The translations under genes were made by a program, and so were the position numbers. A DNA stretch of 64,000 bases from Clostridium fessum (GTDB lineage: Bacteria; Bacillota; Clostridia; Lachnospirales; Lachnospiraceae). The stretch's first letter is position 1. Each line of letters begins with the position of its first letter. Positions 42,785 through 52,430 of this stretch are shown in pieces. Below the pieces are notes generated by a model. It searched no databases. It worked only from the letters and a program-made list of their open reading frames with translations, and was not told the DNA's origin. The stretch covers positions 558,001-622,000 of the forward strand of contig NZ_PYLO01000001.1 of the NCBI RefSeq assembly GCF_003024715.1, given 5' to 3'.

Positions 42785-44500
42785 TTGAAAAAATTCACTT
42801 CGGCGTTTGGGCGTCTGTTTCTCTCTGCCGTCCTTATTTTTCTGGTATTCTACACCATGATGCCAGCCATCAACCTGCACGATCACGATTTCATCGTATT
42901 TCTGATTATCTGCATTCTGATTGTACTGGCAGTCAACTTTATGGAAAGCATTCTCATATTCCTGAAAACAATGCAGCAAAACCGCGGCGTCGAGATCGTG
43001 CGCGACCCGGTAACCGGGCGGATGGTTCTGCGGCGCAAGTACGCCGACGCCTCCGGCAGTCCGTTTGCCGGTTTTAAGGCGATGGGACGCCCGTGCAAAT
43101 ATGGCATGATCGCGATCGCTGTCCTGATCTTCTTTTCCCTGATCGCCTCCGCGGCGGGCATCCAGCTTTTTAATGCGTCCCGCTACCGCGATCTAATCAC
43201 CGTTACCGAGGGCGATTTTGCCTCAGATGTCGCAGAGCTTGGCATGTCGCAAATCCCGGTCGTTGATAAGGATACCGCCTCCCGGCTCGGAAGCAAAAAG
43301 CTCGGTGAGATGACCGACCTGGTCTCCCAGTTTGAGATTCAGGAAAATTACACACAGATCAACTACAAGGGGACACCGTACCGCGTGACGCCTTTGCGCT
43401 ATGCCGACCCGATCAAGTGGCTGTACAACCAGAAGAAGGGACTTCCGGCATACATTGCTGTCAATATGGTCGATCAGAATACCGATCTCGTCTGGCTGTC
43501 CTCCGGCATGAAGTATTCCACCAGTGAATATTTCTTCCGCAATATCAACCGCTACATCCGTTTCTGCTACCCAACACGGATGTTTGAGACGGTCTCCTTC
43601 GAGATCGACGACGATGGAAACCCATACTGGGTGGCGCCGACCATCGCCTACCGGATCGGCTGGTGGAACGGCAAGGACATCGACGGCGCGATCCTCGTCA
43701 ATGCTGAGACCGGCGAATCTAAGTGGTACGCCAAGGCGGATGTCCCGCAGTGGATCGACCAGCTCTATGATTCGAACCTCATCATGGAACAGCTCGACGA
43801 CAACGGCAGATTCCAGAATGGTTATTTAAACTCTATCTTCGGTCAGCGCGGCGTGCGTCGGACGACCTACGGCTACAACTATCTCGCCATCGACGACGAT
43901 GTGTGGCTGTACACCGGCATGAGCTCTGTAACCTCAGATGAGTCGAACATTGGCTTCGTCCTCGTCAACCTGCGGACGAAAGAAACGAAATTTTACACCG
44001 TTCCGGGCGCCACCGAGCTCGCCGCAATGGATTCCGCGCGCGGACAGGTGCAGCACTTAAATTACAGTGCGACCTTCCCGCTTCTCTTAAATATTTCCGG
44101 ACGACCGGCATATTTCATTTCCCTGAAAGATGCTGCAGGGCTTGTGAAAATGTATGCGTTCGTCGATGTCGCGCAGTACCAGATCGTCGGCACCGGACAG
44201 ACGATCGATGAGGCGAAGCGCAATTACCGTGAGACGCTGGGACAGGAGGAAATCGAAGATCCGACTGCCAAGGAACCGGCGGCAAGCGAAACTGTCTCCG
44301 GCACGGTCGAGGCGATCGAGAATGTCGTCGTTTCCGGTAACACCTACTACTATTTCACGCTGACCGATGACCGCACCGACAGCGTCTACACCGCTGCGAT
44401 CACCGTTTCCGAGCGGCTTCCGTTCGTGCAGGCAGGCGACTCCGTTTCCTTTGAGTGCGTCGAGAATGGTTCTACAAAAGAAGTTATAACCTGGAGGTAA
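42785..44500 (+). CDS. Conserved membrane-anchored protein of Clostridia, function unknown
   Basis: 571 residues from a TTG start with AGGAGGG at 7 nt; an in-frame ATG 16 codons upstream lacks such a site. Three membrane helices lie near the N terminus (~5-26, ~34-55, ~102-125). A large outside region of ~440 residues follows (GYNYLAIDDDVWLYTGMSSVTSDESNIGFVLVNLRTKETKFY, QHLNYSATFPLLLNISGRPAYFISLKDAAGLVKMYA). These are well-formed, apparently conserved segments, and similar proteins occur in many Clostridia without assigned function. The last ~70 residues look like a small beta-barrel/OB-like add-on. It ends 7 bp before the NdpA-like gene, so the two form an operon. Confidence 0.7.
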   Translation: MKKFTSAFGRLFLSAVLIFLVFYTMMPAINLHDHDFIVFLIICILIVLAVNFMESILIFLKTMQQNRGVEIVRDPVTGRMVLRRKYADASGSPFAGFKAMGRPCKYGMIAIAVLIFFSLIASAAGIQLFNASRYRDLITVTEGDFASDVAELGMSQIPVVDKDTASRLGSKKLGEMTDLVSQFEIQENYTQINYKGTPYRVTPLRYADPIKWLYNQKKGLPAYIAVNMVDQNTDLVWLSSGMKYSTSEYFFRNINRYIRFCYPTRMFETVSFEIDDDGNPYWVAPTIAYRIGWWNGKDIDGAILVNAETGESKWYAKADVPQWIDQLYDSNLIMEQLDDNGRFQNGYLNSIFGQRGVRRTTYGYNYLAIDDDVWLYTGMSSVTSDESNIGFVLVNLRTKETKFYTVPGATELAAMDSARGQVQHLNYSATFPLLLNISGRPAYFISLKDAAGLVKMYAFVDVAQYQIVGTGQTIDEAKRNYRETLGQEEIEDPTAKEPAASETVSGTVEAIENVVVSGNTYYYFTLTDDRTDSVYTAAITVSERLPFVQAGDSVSFECVENGSTKEVITWR

Positions 44501-44507
44501 GATAACA

Positions 44508-45518
44508 TTGAAAAGTGAAGATATGATTTTAAAGGCAGCCATCGTACACATCCTCGATTCTTCGGTGGGAATCCCGGTTCTCTCCGACCAGAGCATGGAG
44601 GTCGGACCCGATTTCTCCGACTTCCTGAAAGCGCATATCGAGAAAATAACGGAAAGTGACGATGTCAAGCACTGTACATTTGCAGAAGGATCCGAGGTCA
44701 AAGAGCTGCTGCAAAACTGCACCCCGGATAATTTCGTCGAGACGAGCAAACAGCTCGCCGAGCGCCTCTACGACATCATGAATGCGAATATTGACATTCC
44801 AGCCGCCGATGTGGCGATGACCGTGTTCGGCTGCAAGGGCAAGGATTATCTGGCATTCTTAAAGATGAACTACAAGACCTCCTACACACATCAGACCAGG
44901 GAAACGGACGGCGGCAACAGCAACGAGATCATTTTACAGCGCGCACTGCTTCCGGGACAGGGACAGCGCCTCTCCGAGGCGTTTGTCCTCGATCTCTCCG
45001 ACGGCTCCCTGATTCTGGCTGAGAAAAAATATGAGGTCAACGGCGAAAAATGCTTCTATTTCTCCGAGCTCTTCCTCGAATGCCGCGCCCCGCTCTCCCA
45101 GAAATCCAAGCTCGACATCGTCACCCGCGCCGTCGATCAGGTTGCCAAAAAATATTACGGCGACGAGAATGCACAGAAAAAGATGGAAATCAAAGACATT
45201 ATCTGTAATGAATTAGAGGAACAGGGCGAAATCAAGGTATCCGAACTGCGCGAAAAAGTATTTCCCGGAAGCCCGGAGATGCTCGAGGAGCTGGATGAAA
45301 AACTCGACCGCTACAACCTCTCCTACGAGACGGTCGCGCCGAAAAATGAGCAGACGATCAAGAAATTCCAGAAACAGAAGCTGTACACTGACACCGGCAT
45401 CGAGATCTCGATCCCGATGGAAGAATACAGAAATCCCGACCATGTGGAGTTTATCACCAACATGGACGGGACAATCTCGGTGTTGATTAAAAATATAGGG
45501 GTGTTGAGCAGTAAATAG
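44508..45518 (+). CDS. Nucleoid-associated protein, NdpA/YejK family
   Basis: 336 residues. It begins MKSEDMILKAAIVHILDSSVGIPVLSDQSME, the family N terminus, and continues with the NdpA core (HFILDL-like VLDLSDGSLILAEKKYEVNGEKCFYFSELFL) and an acidic/helical C-terminal half. Family members bind DNA or the nucleoid, but a precise role in Firmicutes is not settled. It starts at TTG after GGAGGTAAGATAACA, 7 bp after the membrane protein gene. I saw no terminator in the short gap to the convergent phosphatase gene. Confidence 0.82.
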   Translation: MKSEDMILKAAIVHILDSSVGIPVLSDQSMEVGPDFSDFLKAHIEKITESDDVKHCTFAEGSEVKELLQNCTPDNFVETSKQLAERLYDIMNANIDIPAADVAMTVFGCKGKDYLAFLKMNYKTSYTHQTRETDGGNSNEIILQRALLPGQGQRLSEAFVLDLSDGSLILAEKKYEVNGEKCFYFSELFLECRAPLSQKSKLDIVTRAVDQVAKKYYGDENAQKKMEIKDIICNELEEQGEIKVSELREKVFPGSPEMLEELDEKLDRYNLSYETVAPKNEQTIKKFQKQKLYTDTGIEISIPMEEYRNPDHVEFITNMDGTISVLIKNIGVLSSK

Positions 45519-45589
45519 CGTCTCACACAAAATTTATTTGTCCGCTGAGTGAAATGATAGCGATACATAATGTTCAAGTCGAACGTCCA

Positions 45590-46318
45590 TCAGTCATGCC
45601 GCTGGTCAAACCGTGTATACACCTCACAGAACCGCGCCGCAAACGACGGCTCGCGTCCACCCGCATACAGATGGGAAACATCCCCAAAACTGCTCATGCG
45701 GAAGAATGCGACGCCGGAGCGGCGCTCTTCTGTATAGAGCACCGTCACCGACGACGGCGCCGCACAGGTTCCGTGCCAGAGCTGCATCGGAGAGATATTT
45801 AAGAGATGGGAAAGCAGGACGCACTCGACGCCAAAATGACAGAATAACACAATCGTGTCCTCATTCGGTGCCACGGCTCGGTAAAACAATCCATTTCTCA
45901 CATATCCGTGCCGTCTGAGCAGCCGGTCAAGCTCTCCAGTCACCCAGTCGTACTCTTCCTTTACATGGGCGTTCCGAAAGACTTCTGTTTCATGCCAGTG
46001 ATCTTTATCAAAATACTTCGGCTCCGCCATCCACGCATCCGGCAGCCAGTCCCAGACACAATGCCCGGAATCCTTTCCCGGATGTACCGCCTGGGGAGCA
46101 AATTCACGCAGCCAGCTGCAGGTTTCTGCCGTGCGGCAAGCTTGTTTTAAGGTCAGGGACGCCGTGTCCTTCGCACGCCCCAGCGGCGATACATAATAAG
46201 CCGCCACCAGAACCGGTGCCAGACGGTCTGCCAGAAGCTTTGCTTCCTCCCAGCCAGCCGGTGTCAGGGAATCAATCGAGTAATCAGGATCCGCATGGCG
46301 GACAATCAGAAGGCGCAT
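45590..46318 (-). CDS. Histidine phosphatase family protein
   Basis: 242 residues of the phosphoglycerate-mutase-like fold. The phosphohistidine motif is RHADPDY (His about 8, RHA instead of RHG). SPLGRAKDTASLT supplies the arginine, and the second catalytic histidine is in VLFCHFGVECVLL. It probably removes phosphate from a small metabolite; substrate unknown. It starts after GAAAGGAGTATTCCT. It stands between the NdpA gene (convergent) and the helical-repeat gene (same strand, 86 bp upstream). Confidence 0.88.
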   Translation of the reverse strand: MRLLIVRHADPDYSIDSLTPAGWEEAKLLADRLAPVLVAAYYVSPLGRAKDTASLTLKQACRTAETCSWLREFAPQAVHPGKDSGHCVWDWLPDAWMAEPKYFDKDHWHETEVFRNAHVKEEYDWVTGELDRLLRRHGYVRNGLFYRAVAPNEDTIVLFCHFGVECVLLSHLLNISPMQLWHGTCAAPSSVTVLYTEERRSGVAFFRMSSFGDVSHLYAGGREPSFAARFCEVYTRFDQRHD

Positions 46319-46404
46319 AGGAATACTCCTTTCGTAAAGAAATGGTAACTAGGAATGATCTTGATGACCGGGTATACCTGGAAAGGACACTGGCGCGAGC
46401 AAAA

Positions 46405-47217
46405 TTAGAGCATCTTCCGATACTCCTGCTTCCACCCATTTAAAAGTTCTCCCGCACTCTCCATCCGCCGGACCGGATTGCGGTCAAACATCGTTTCGAC
46501 CATGCGGACATTCCCGCACTTCTCTGCGGTCTGGTTCGCCTCGTCGAGTTCCCGTTTCCAGATCTCCTTCTGTTCCGGCGTCATCGCAGCCGCATGGCGC
46601 TCCTTAAGCTCCAGCTTCGGGTCAATCAAGGCAAGCTGGTACAGGTGCTTCAGCATCTCCGGGCTCTTGTCGAAATTGTACGCCATTTCATAAGCGGTAA
46701 ACGCTTTCTCAAACCAGAAAATCCCGGCATACGCTGCCCCGATATTGTTCCAGATCTTCGCGGTAAATTCGTCAGTCAGCGATTTGACCCGCCAGTCCTC
46801 CAGAATCCGGTTGTAGTAATAGATCGCCGTCCCAAACTGCCGCAGGCGGAAATAGTAATCCGCCGTCTCCTTCCGGAACTCCGCCGCATTCATTTTTCGA
46901 AATGCCGCCAATTTCTGGCGGTACGCTGCAATCTCCTTCGCCGTATAATAACAGCACTCCTGCAGAATCACGATCGGCAGCTCGTCCTGATTCTCGCCGC
47001 TGTGCTGCCATGCCTCCAGTTTGCCGGCCAGAAACGAAAGACCCAGCTCCGAACGGATAAACTCAATCAGGCGGTCATCCACAAATCCATCCAGCACCAG
47101 AAGCGGATTCTGATAAATGACATAACACAGCTCCTGCGACGATGCGATATGGACGCCCAGCTGTTCTATGTAAAAAGGATGTCGAACCGGCTCCTGCCGG
47201 CAAAGTATCAGACTCAT
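46405..47217 (-). CDS. Helical-repeat (TPR-like) protein of the DUF5716/DUF5717 operon
   Basis: 270 residues, soluble, no signal peptide. Residues ~115-200 form TPR-like helix pairs (YYFRLRQFGTAIYYYNRILEDW, IWNNIGAAYAGIFWFEKAFTAYEMAY). The N-terminal part (RHPFYIEQLGVHIASSQELCYVIYQNP) looks like a separate small domain. The end is helical and charged. The start overlaps the stop of the upstream actin-fold gene by 4 bp (ATGA), so the two are translationally coupled. Probably an adaptor of that system; function unknown. Confidence 0.72.
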   Translation of the reverse strand: MSLILCRQEPVRHPFYIEQLGVHIASSQELCYVIYQNPLLVLDGFVDDRLIEFIRSELGLSFLAGKLEAWQHSGENQDELPIVILQECCYYTAKEIAAYRQKLAAFRKMNAAEFRKETADYYFRLRQFGTAIYYYNRILEDWRVKSLTDEFTAKIWNNIGAAYAGIFWFEKAFTAYEMAYNFDKSPEMLKHLYQLALIDPKLELKERHAAAMTPEQKEIWKRELDEANQTAEKCGNVRMVETMFDRNPVRRMESAGELLNGWKQEYRKML

Positions 47218-48434
47218 AATGAAACCTCTTGTTTAATCATCCGGTTTGTCGCCGGAAACAATTCTCCAAATCCCAAATCACGTATCATGACGATCATCGT
47301 GTCTTCCCCGGTAAATCCAAATGCCATCTCGATCCGGGTCGTCCGGTCCGGGCGTTTCGGGAATCCCTCGAGCGGAATCTTCACCGTCTTCTTTTTGCGC
47401 GGTTCCAGCGGCTGGAGTGAAAATTCCACCTCCGGCGTGCCCGACACAATAAATTCCGCCGTCATTTTCGTCTCATACCAGCTGTCCCCGGCGGATGCCA
47501 GCACCAGCTGTCCCTCTTTCTCACGCTCCTGAATCTTTAAGGAAACCGTTGTTTTCAGCCGCCCCTCACAGATACAGGTAAAATGGTACGCACTCTGCGC
47601 TTCACAGAGATCTTCCGAGCGGATCAGCGCCCCTCGGGTAAATACATCCATCTCCGCAAACACCCGGCGCCGTTTGCAGATCTGCTGCATAAAATCTGAC
47701 GCCCAGTCCGTCTGTGCAAATCCCCTGCCTGTCAGGATGATCGCTGAAAACAGGCGCTTCTGCAGCAGCCGTTCCGCACAGGAGGAAAGAATCCTGTCTG
47801 CCATCTGGATGCCCGCGTCGCTGTCCAGCACATTTAAGTGGAACGACTCCTCCAGCTCCTCCTGATCCGCGACCACCTGCATCTGGCGCAGCCCGCGCTG
47901 CACTCTCAATTCATAATAATGAAGACCATTCTCCGAAAGCTCAAACATTCCCACCTGATTGCTCCAGACTTCCCGTTTCTGGCTCATCACGTAATATACA
48001 AAGCTCTCCGCGTGACTGATCACATGCACCCGGCTCCGGTCGATTTCCAGAAAATCGGCACAATACATCAGGCAGTCCAGCAGCTTTACCTCAAGCTTTG
48101 GCACCGTGATCACCAGGTTTTCTATCTCTTCTTTTCCGGACGCCTGTCTGGGAATCGCAAGCACCTGCTTCAGGAACATTTTCAGCAGATATAAGCCCTC
48201 GTAGCGGACGCCGTCGATCGTAGCGGTGCCGTCCTTCATCGCCAGGGAAAGCAGCTTATCTTCCACCACCATGCCCTCTAACGCGCCCCCGGCACTCTCC
48301 TCCGCCACCCGCCAGACATCCGAATCCGGTTCTTTTCCGATCCGGGTCGGAAAAGACCAGATCGTATCCTGACCCTGACAGGATATATGTGTGCATGAAT
48401 CGCACAGATCCATGCCAATTATAAGTCCATTCAT
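47214..48434 (-). CDS. DUF5716-type actin/Hsp70-fold protein
   Basis: 406 residues. MNGLIIGMDLCDSCTHISC fits the phosphate-1 loop of the actin/Hsp70 ATPase fold, NQVGMFELSENGLHYYELRV fits phosphate-2, and SAIILTGRGFA fits the adenosine motif. A middle segment (ENLVITVPKLEVKLLDCLMYCADFLEI) resembles the Hsp70 linker to subdomain IIA. The last ~130 residues are beta-rich, like a substrate domain. DUF5716 is my family call from memory. ATP binding is likely; targets are unknown. It sits 27 bp after the giant DUF5717-type gene and overlaps the TPR-like gene by 4 bp. Confidence 0.7.
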   Translation of the reverse strand: MNGLIIGMDLCDSCTHISCQGQDTIWSFPTRIGKEPDSDVWRVAEESAGGALEGMVVEDKLLSLAMKDGTATIDGVRYEGLYLLKMFLKQVLAIPRQASGKEEIENLVITVPKLEVKLLDCLMYCADFLEIDRSRVHVISHAESFVYYVMSQKREVWSNQVGMFELSENGLHYYELRVQRGLRQMQVVADQEELEESFHLNVLDSDAGIQMADRILSSCAERLLQKRLFSAIILTGRGFAQTDWASDFMQQICKRRRVFAEMDVFTRGALIRSEDLCEAQSAYHFTCICEGRLKTTVSLKIQEREKEGQLVLASAGDSWYETKMTAEFIVSGTPEVEFSLQPLEPRKKKTVKIPLEGFPKRPDRTTRIEMAFGFTGEDTMIVMIRDLGFGELFPATNRMIKQEVSL

Positions 48435-48461
48435 CTATCGTTTGTCCGTCTGTCCCTTTCC

Positions 48462-51400
48462 TCAGACGATCGGGAAAAGTGCGCTTACCGCCGCATCTCT
48501 CTTCTGGTACTCCCGCATCTTTTCCCGAAGCGCCGTCTCGTTATTTACTTTTAAAGAAAGACTCATCTCATTGAGCGCCGCAAACCGGCTTTCCCGGCTG
48601 CGTCCCGGAATCTCCCGGCAGGAAATCTCTCCCTTTTCTTTCGTCTTCCGGACGCCGTCCTCTTCCTCTTCGATCTGATATTCCAGCGTCTCGCCCTCAA
48701 AAATCACCTTTTCACGGATGTAAATATCCCGGTAAACAAGACGCATTTCCTCATAGTGGAACTCTTCCTCCTGCGGCAGAATCCGCAGCCGCAGATACGG
48801 GCGCACCGCCCGGTTTCCGTGATACTCGATGATTTCTTTATCTAAAATATTGCCCGGGATATGGATAAACCGCGCCAGATCCTTAAAATAGGCAAAAATC
48901 ATGCCCGCATCTAAAAGCACGTCCACCACCGACTGGCACAGACGCCGCTGTTCCTCCGAAAGCTCCGGCAGCGTCGCATAATACTTTGTCAGCGCCAGCA
49001 GATAAATATCCGGGATCCGCTCCCGATCAGAGCTTCCCTGCACAGCACCCTCCAAAAATGCGAACACCTTGTCGTCCGTCGGACGGTTTTCCAGAAAATA
49101 TTCCACGCTCTTGACCGTAAAATACGCGCGCACGATATTTTCCCCGGTTTTCTTGCGTGACGCATAAAGCTCGAACACCCGGTCTAACTTTGCTGTATTG
49201 CCGGTAAAGAGCATCTGCGCCACCAGCCGTTCCTCCAGATCATACGTCTCCACCCGGAGCCGCAGTCCCTGCATCAGGACACGGTACATCTGGTCCACCG
49301 TACCGTTGAAATGTTCGCAGAGATAATCGAGAATCACACTGTCCGGCTTCTCGTGTTCAAAGACATACCAGGTCAGATAAAGCAGGTGGTCATCCCGGTC
49401 AAAGAGATTTTGAAGCAGCATTCTCCCGCAAAGCCGCAGCAGCAGATTGACCGGCAGACCTTCCAGACCATACCGGCACACCATCTCATAGGCCTCGCTG
49501 AAATGCCCGCACCGGATCAGTGTCCCGCAGACGCCGTTTCTCTCATCCCGCGTCAGCTGATCCTTATCAAGGCTCAGAAGGTAAGAAACACTTCCATCCC
49601 TTTTCGCATCCTCAGTCCCGTCCGCCATCGTCTTGTAATACCGCACGATCGCTGACAGCACCTTTGCCCTAAACAGCGGATGCAGCTCCATCTTCTGATC
49701 CGCGTGCTCCAAAAGGATCGCATCGTCCCCGGTCAGCACCTCCTTGCGGCAGGCTTTTGCACACGCATTCATAAAGAGGAACGGGTGCATCGGATTCATT
49801 TCAAAACAGGTCTGTATAAGTTCCTCCATATCCGTAAATACCGGCTGGATGGCGCAATTTACCCGCGCATACCGCGTCTCATTTTCATCCTGGAATAGAA
49901 CCAGATCGCGCTCCGAAAACAGCGGCACATACGCCGTGCCCTCGTTCAGCACATACGCGTCCTCCGTCATCTGCTCCTCATGGCGCACCACCACGTATTT
50001 CATCGCCGGTTCCCGGCATTCTACCCGGCAGGATTTCAAAATCCCCGGCAGGACACGCGCCATCTGCGTATCGATCAGTTCCGGATAGATCAATTTCCGG
50101 TACAGGACCGCCAGGGCACCGTCTATCCGTTCCTTGAAAAGCTGATCCACCGCAAACTCTTCCATCGCCCGCTCGTACATCCGGTAAATATCCGAATCCG
50201 GCGTTCCATAGGTAAGAAGGTTCGCATAAAGCTTCGCCTGTGACCCCGCATCCAAATTTGCCGAATACGAAAAGTATAAAAACACCTCCCGCGACATCAG
50301 GCGGTCATAATTCTCCGGCATCGCATATAAATAATATTCATACAGGCGCGTCAGGCTCAAATCTGCCTCCAGCGCCCGGCTATACCATTCAAAACAGGCT
50401 GTCTCCCGGCAGTCTCCCCGGATCAGCATTGCACAGAGCGCCTCCAGAATCTCCGTCTCCGGATACAGCCCGTAAAGTTCCGTCAAAAGACGTCTGTAAA
50501 ACTCCCGGTACGAACGGGACGCACGCACTACCCGGACCGCCGCCAGTGCCAGCTCGCGGCTGATGATTTTCCGGCGTGCCCCATAGTACAGGGCATGAAG
50601 CTCAAAATTGCCCGCATTGTCTAAAAGGATCGGATCACTCTCCAGAAGTTTCAGTCCCGCCGCATAGAGGAATGGGCTGTGACAGCCGTCCTTAAACTCC
50701 TGCTCCATGCTGATCAGCACCGTAACCGGATTTTTCTGCAATTCCTCATCCAGACGCAGAAGCATCAGATAATAAAACAGGCTGCTGCCCGTCTCCTCCG
50801 ACGCATACTGCTGCAGCAGGCGGATCAAAGTGTCCTTCTGCTCGGCATTGCCGGTCAGCGTCACGTACAGATAGCGGTACAGGCAGTTAAGCTTCCGGTC
50901 GCCCGATATTTTAAGCGCCGCTGAATCCTGCAGCTCCTTTAAAATCGTCTGCGCTTTCTCGCGCCGATCAGTCAAAAGGTATAATTCCGCCTGCAAAAGC
51001 CGCAGTCCCGCGTCATAGTGCGTCATTTTCATCAGATCCAGCTCCCGCTGCATCTGGTGAACCGCCTCCGTGCCGCCGATCCCATTTTCATACGCCAGAC
51101 GGGCAGTCAGATAATTTCCAAGCTCTTTCTGGAATGACATATGTGCCCGGTCGCATCCGCCCGCATCGGCAGCCGATGCCTCGATCGGGATCCGCACGGT
51201 TTCTCTGGCAGTGTGAATCAGGACGGCACCGAAATTCTTTCCGGCATGCAGCCGTTCCGCCAGAATCCGTACCGGAAGACGGAGCAGACCATCTTCAAAA
51301 TCCGCCTGCGTCGCACTCTTCTTTGGCAAATGGAGGAACTCGCCGTCTGCCGTCACCTCCAGGTACACACTGCCCCAGTTATCCATCCGGATCTCGATGG

Positions 51401-52040
51401 TGTCCTCAACGCTTTCAGCCAGATCGGTATATATGCGCGCCTTGCCCGGGATCGTCAGACTGACCGGCTTTTTCACGCCCAGTCCAACCAGAAATTCTTC
51501 CATAAAATTTGCCCGGCTGCCGTGCCCCTTCAGGCCGTCATAGAGTGCGCGCACATGCAGATCCTGCATAAACGGCACTTCCACAAAATCCGGGTACTCC
51601 AAAAGCCGGAGCGCCGTCTCCATATCATTTTCCGCGACGTGCAGAAAATCTTCCGCCGTTTTCAGATCACCTAAAGTCTTCCCGGCGTCTGCCACCTCGA
51701 CGTGAAACTCATACGGAATCTCCTCTTCCCCGCAGTTTGTCACCAGATAAAAAGAACCCGTGATCGTGTCGCCTGCCGTCAGGAACGAAGTGTCCACTTC
51801 ATATACGATCCGGCACCGAAGTCCGCCAAACGAATTGTTATCCCCTGGAATCCGCACCCGCAGGTTCGAGGAATACACAAATCCCTTCACACTTAATCCA
51901 TTTTCGCTCCCGATCCATAAATTTCTCTGCACCAGGGTATTCATCCGCAGCGTCTCGTCTATCTTTTCAGGCGACCAGGTCATCTTCGGCTGTTCCGAAT
52001 CGATGATTCCCTTCGCCAGCCGGTTAATTCTCTCTTTCAT
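48462..52040 (-). CDS. DUF5717-type giant protein of the actin-fold operon
   Basis: 1,192 residues, no signal peptide or membrane helix. It begins MKERINRLAKGIIDSEQPKMTWSPEKIDETL. Residues ~50-310 are beta-rich, with repeated immunoglobulin-like stretches (NLRVRIPGDNNSFGGLRCRIVYEVD, ARIYTDLAESVEDTIEIRMDNWGSVYLEV). From ~330 to ~1,050 the protein is helical-repeat-like (short Leu/Tyr-rich helix pairs). The end returns to beta structure (REKVIFEGETLEYQIEEEEDGVRKTKEKG). The start at 52040 follows AGGTGATAGGA; longer starts lack a site. It leads the three-gene operon and is probably a scaffold. DUF5717 is my family call from memory; no function is known. Confidence 0.7.
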   Translation of the reverse strand: MKERINRLAKGIIDSEQPKMTWSPEKIDETLRMNTLVQRNLWIGSENGLSVKGFVYSSNLRVRIPGDNNSFGGLRCRIVYEVDTSFLTAGDTITGSFYLVTNCGEEEIPYEFHVEVADAGKTLGDLKTAEDFLHVAENDMETALRLLEYPDFVEVPFMQDLHVRALYDGLKGHGSRANFMEEFLVGLGVKKPVSLTIPGKARIYTDLAESVEDTIEIRMDNWGSVYLEVTADGEFLHLPKKSATQADFEDGLLRLPVRILAERLHAGKNFGAVLIHTARETVRIPIEASAADAGGCDRAHMSFQKELGNYLTARLAYENGIGGTEAVHQMQRELDLMKMTHYDAGLRLLQAELYLLTDRREKAQTILKELQDSAALKISGDRKLNCLYRYLYVTLTGNAEQKDTLIRLLQQYASEETGSSLFYYLMLLRLDEELQKNPVTVLISMEQEFKDGCHSPFLYAAGLKLLESDPILLDNAGNFELHALYYGARRKIISRELALAAVRVVRASRSYREFYRRLLTELYGLYPETEILEALCAMLIRGDCRETACFEWYSRALEADLSLTRLYEYYLYAMPENYDRLMSREVFLYFSYSANLDAGSQAKLYANLLTYGTPDSDIYRMYERAMEEFAVDQLFKERIDGALAVLYRKLIYPELIDTQMARVLPGILKSCRVECREPAMKYVVVRHEEQMTEDAYVLNEGTAYVPLFSERDLVLFQDENETRYARVNCAIQPVFTDMEELIQTCFEMNPMHPFLFMNACAKACRKEVLTGDDAILLEHADQKMELHPLFRAKVLSAIVRYYKTMADGTEDAKRDGSVSYLLSLDKDQLTRDERNGVCGTLIRCGHFSEAYEMVCRYGLEGLPVNLLLRLCGRMLLQNLFDRDDHLLYLTWYVFEHEKPDSVILDYLCEHFNGTVDQMYRVLMQGLRLRVETYDLEERLVAQMLFTGNTAKLDRVFELYASRKKTGENIVRAYFTVKSVEYFLENRPTDDKVFAFLEGAVQGSSDRERIPDIYLLALTKYYATLPELSEEQRRLCQSVVDVLLDAGMIFAYFKDLARFIHIPGNILDKEIIEYHGNRAVRPYLRLRILPQEEEFHYEEMRLVYRDIYIREKVIFEGETLEYQIEEEEDGVRKTKEKGEISCREIPGRSRESRFAALNEMSLSLKVNNETALREKMREYQKRDAAVSALFPIV

Positions 52041-52257
52041 TCCTATCACCTGCCGTTTCATTATCCTGTCCCGGTAACTGCTTCGTCTTCCCACAGTTCC
52101 GTCGGTTCGAAATCTCGTACCTTATATCATACCATATTTTGTCTGCATTTACATCAGGGAATTGGAGAATTTCGCTGATTGCCCATCCGGCATTTTTTTC
52201 AAGTCGAACGTCCGTGAGACTTGGCGCGTGATTCTGGTCAGCGAAGCTGACATATTC

Positions 52258-52377
52258 GTTGCTGTTCACTTATACTGTTCTCAGCAACGGGATTTTGCCG
52301 ATGCTTCGCATTCCAAATCGGCAAAATCTGCTGCCAGAGCTGTATCGTACGGAATTTTCAGTTCAGAAAATTCCTAT
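52258..52377. repeat. Repeat family C, copy C2 with lost right end
   Basis: The core matches C1 and C3: CAACGGGATTTTGCCGAT, ATCGGCAAAATCTGCTGCCAG, GTATCGTACGGAATTTTC and GAAAATTCC. The left terminal repeat CTGTTCAC is present; the right one is replaced by TATATGCAAGTAAAACAC. Confidence 0.8.
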
Positions 52378-52430
52378 ATGCAAGTAAAACACTTATTCTG
52401 TGCAGAATCACTGCGCATCCTCGCGGAGCG

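Noticed and set aside
45530-45600. Terminator or promoter between the NdpA and histidine phosphatase genes
   Set aside because: Convergent genes with a short gap; I found no stem with a T-run strong enough to report.
49311-51674. Several 100-180-codon plus-strand frames opposite the DUF5717-type gene
   Set aside because: All are antisense to one long frame with consistent codon use; none has a start signal.
48462-52040. Signal peptide or membrane anchor in the DUF5717-type protein
   Set aside because: Neither the N terminus nor any internal segment is hydrophobic enough; the protein reads as cytoplasmic.
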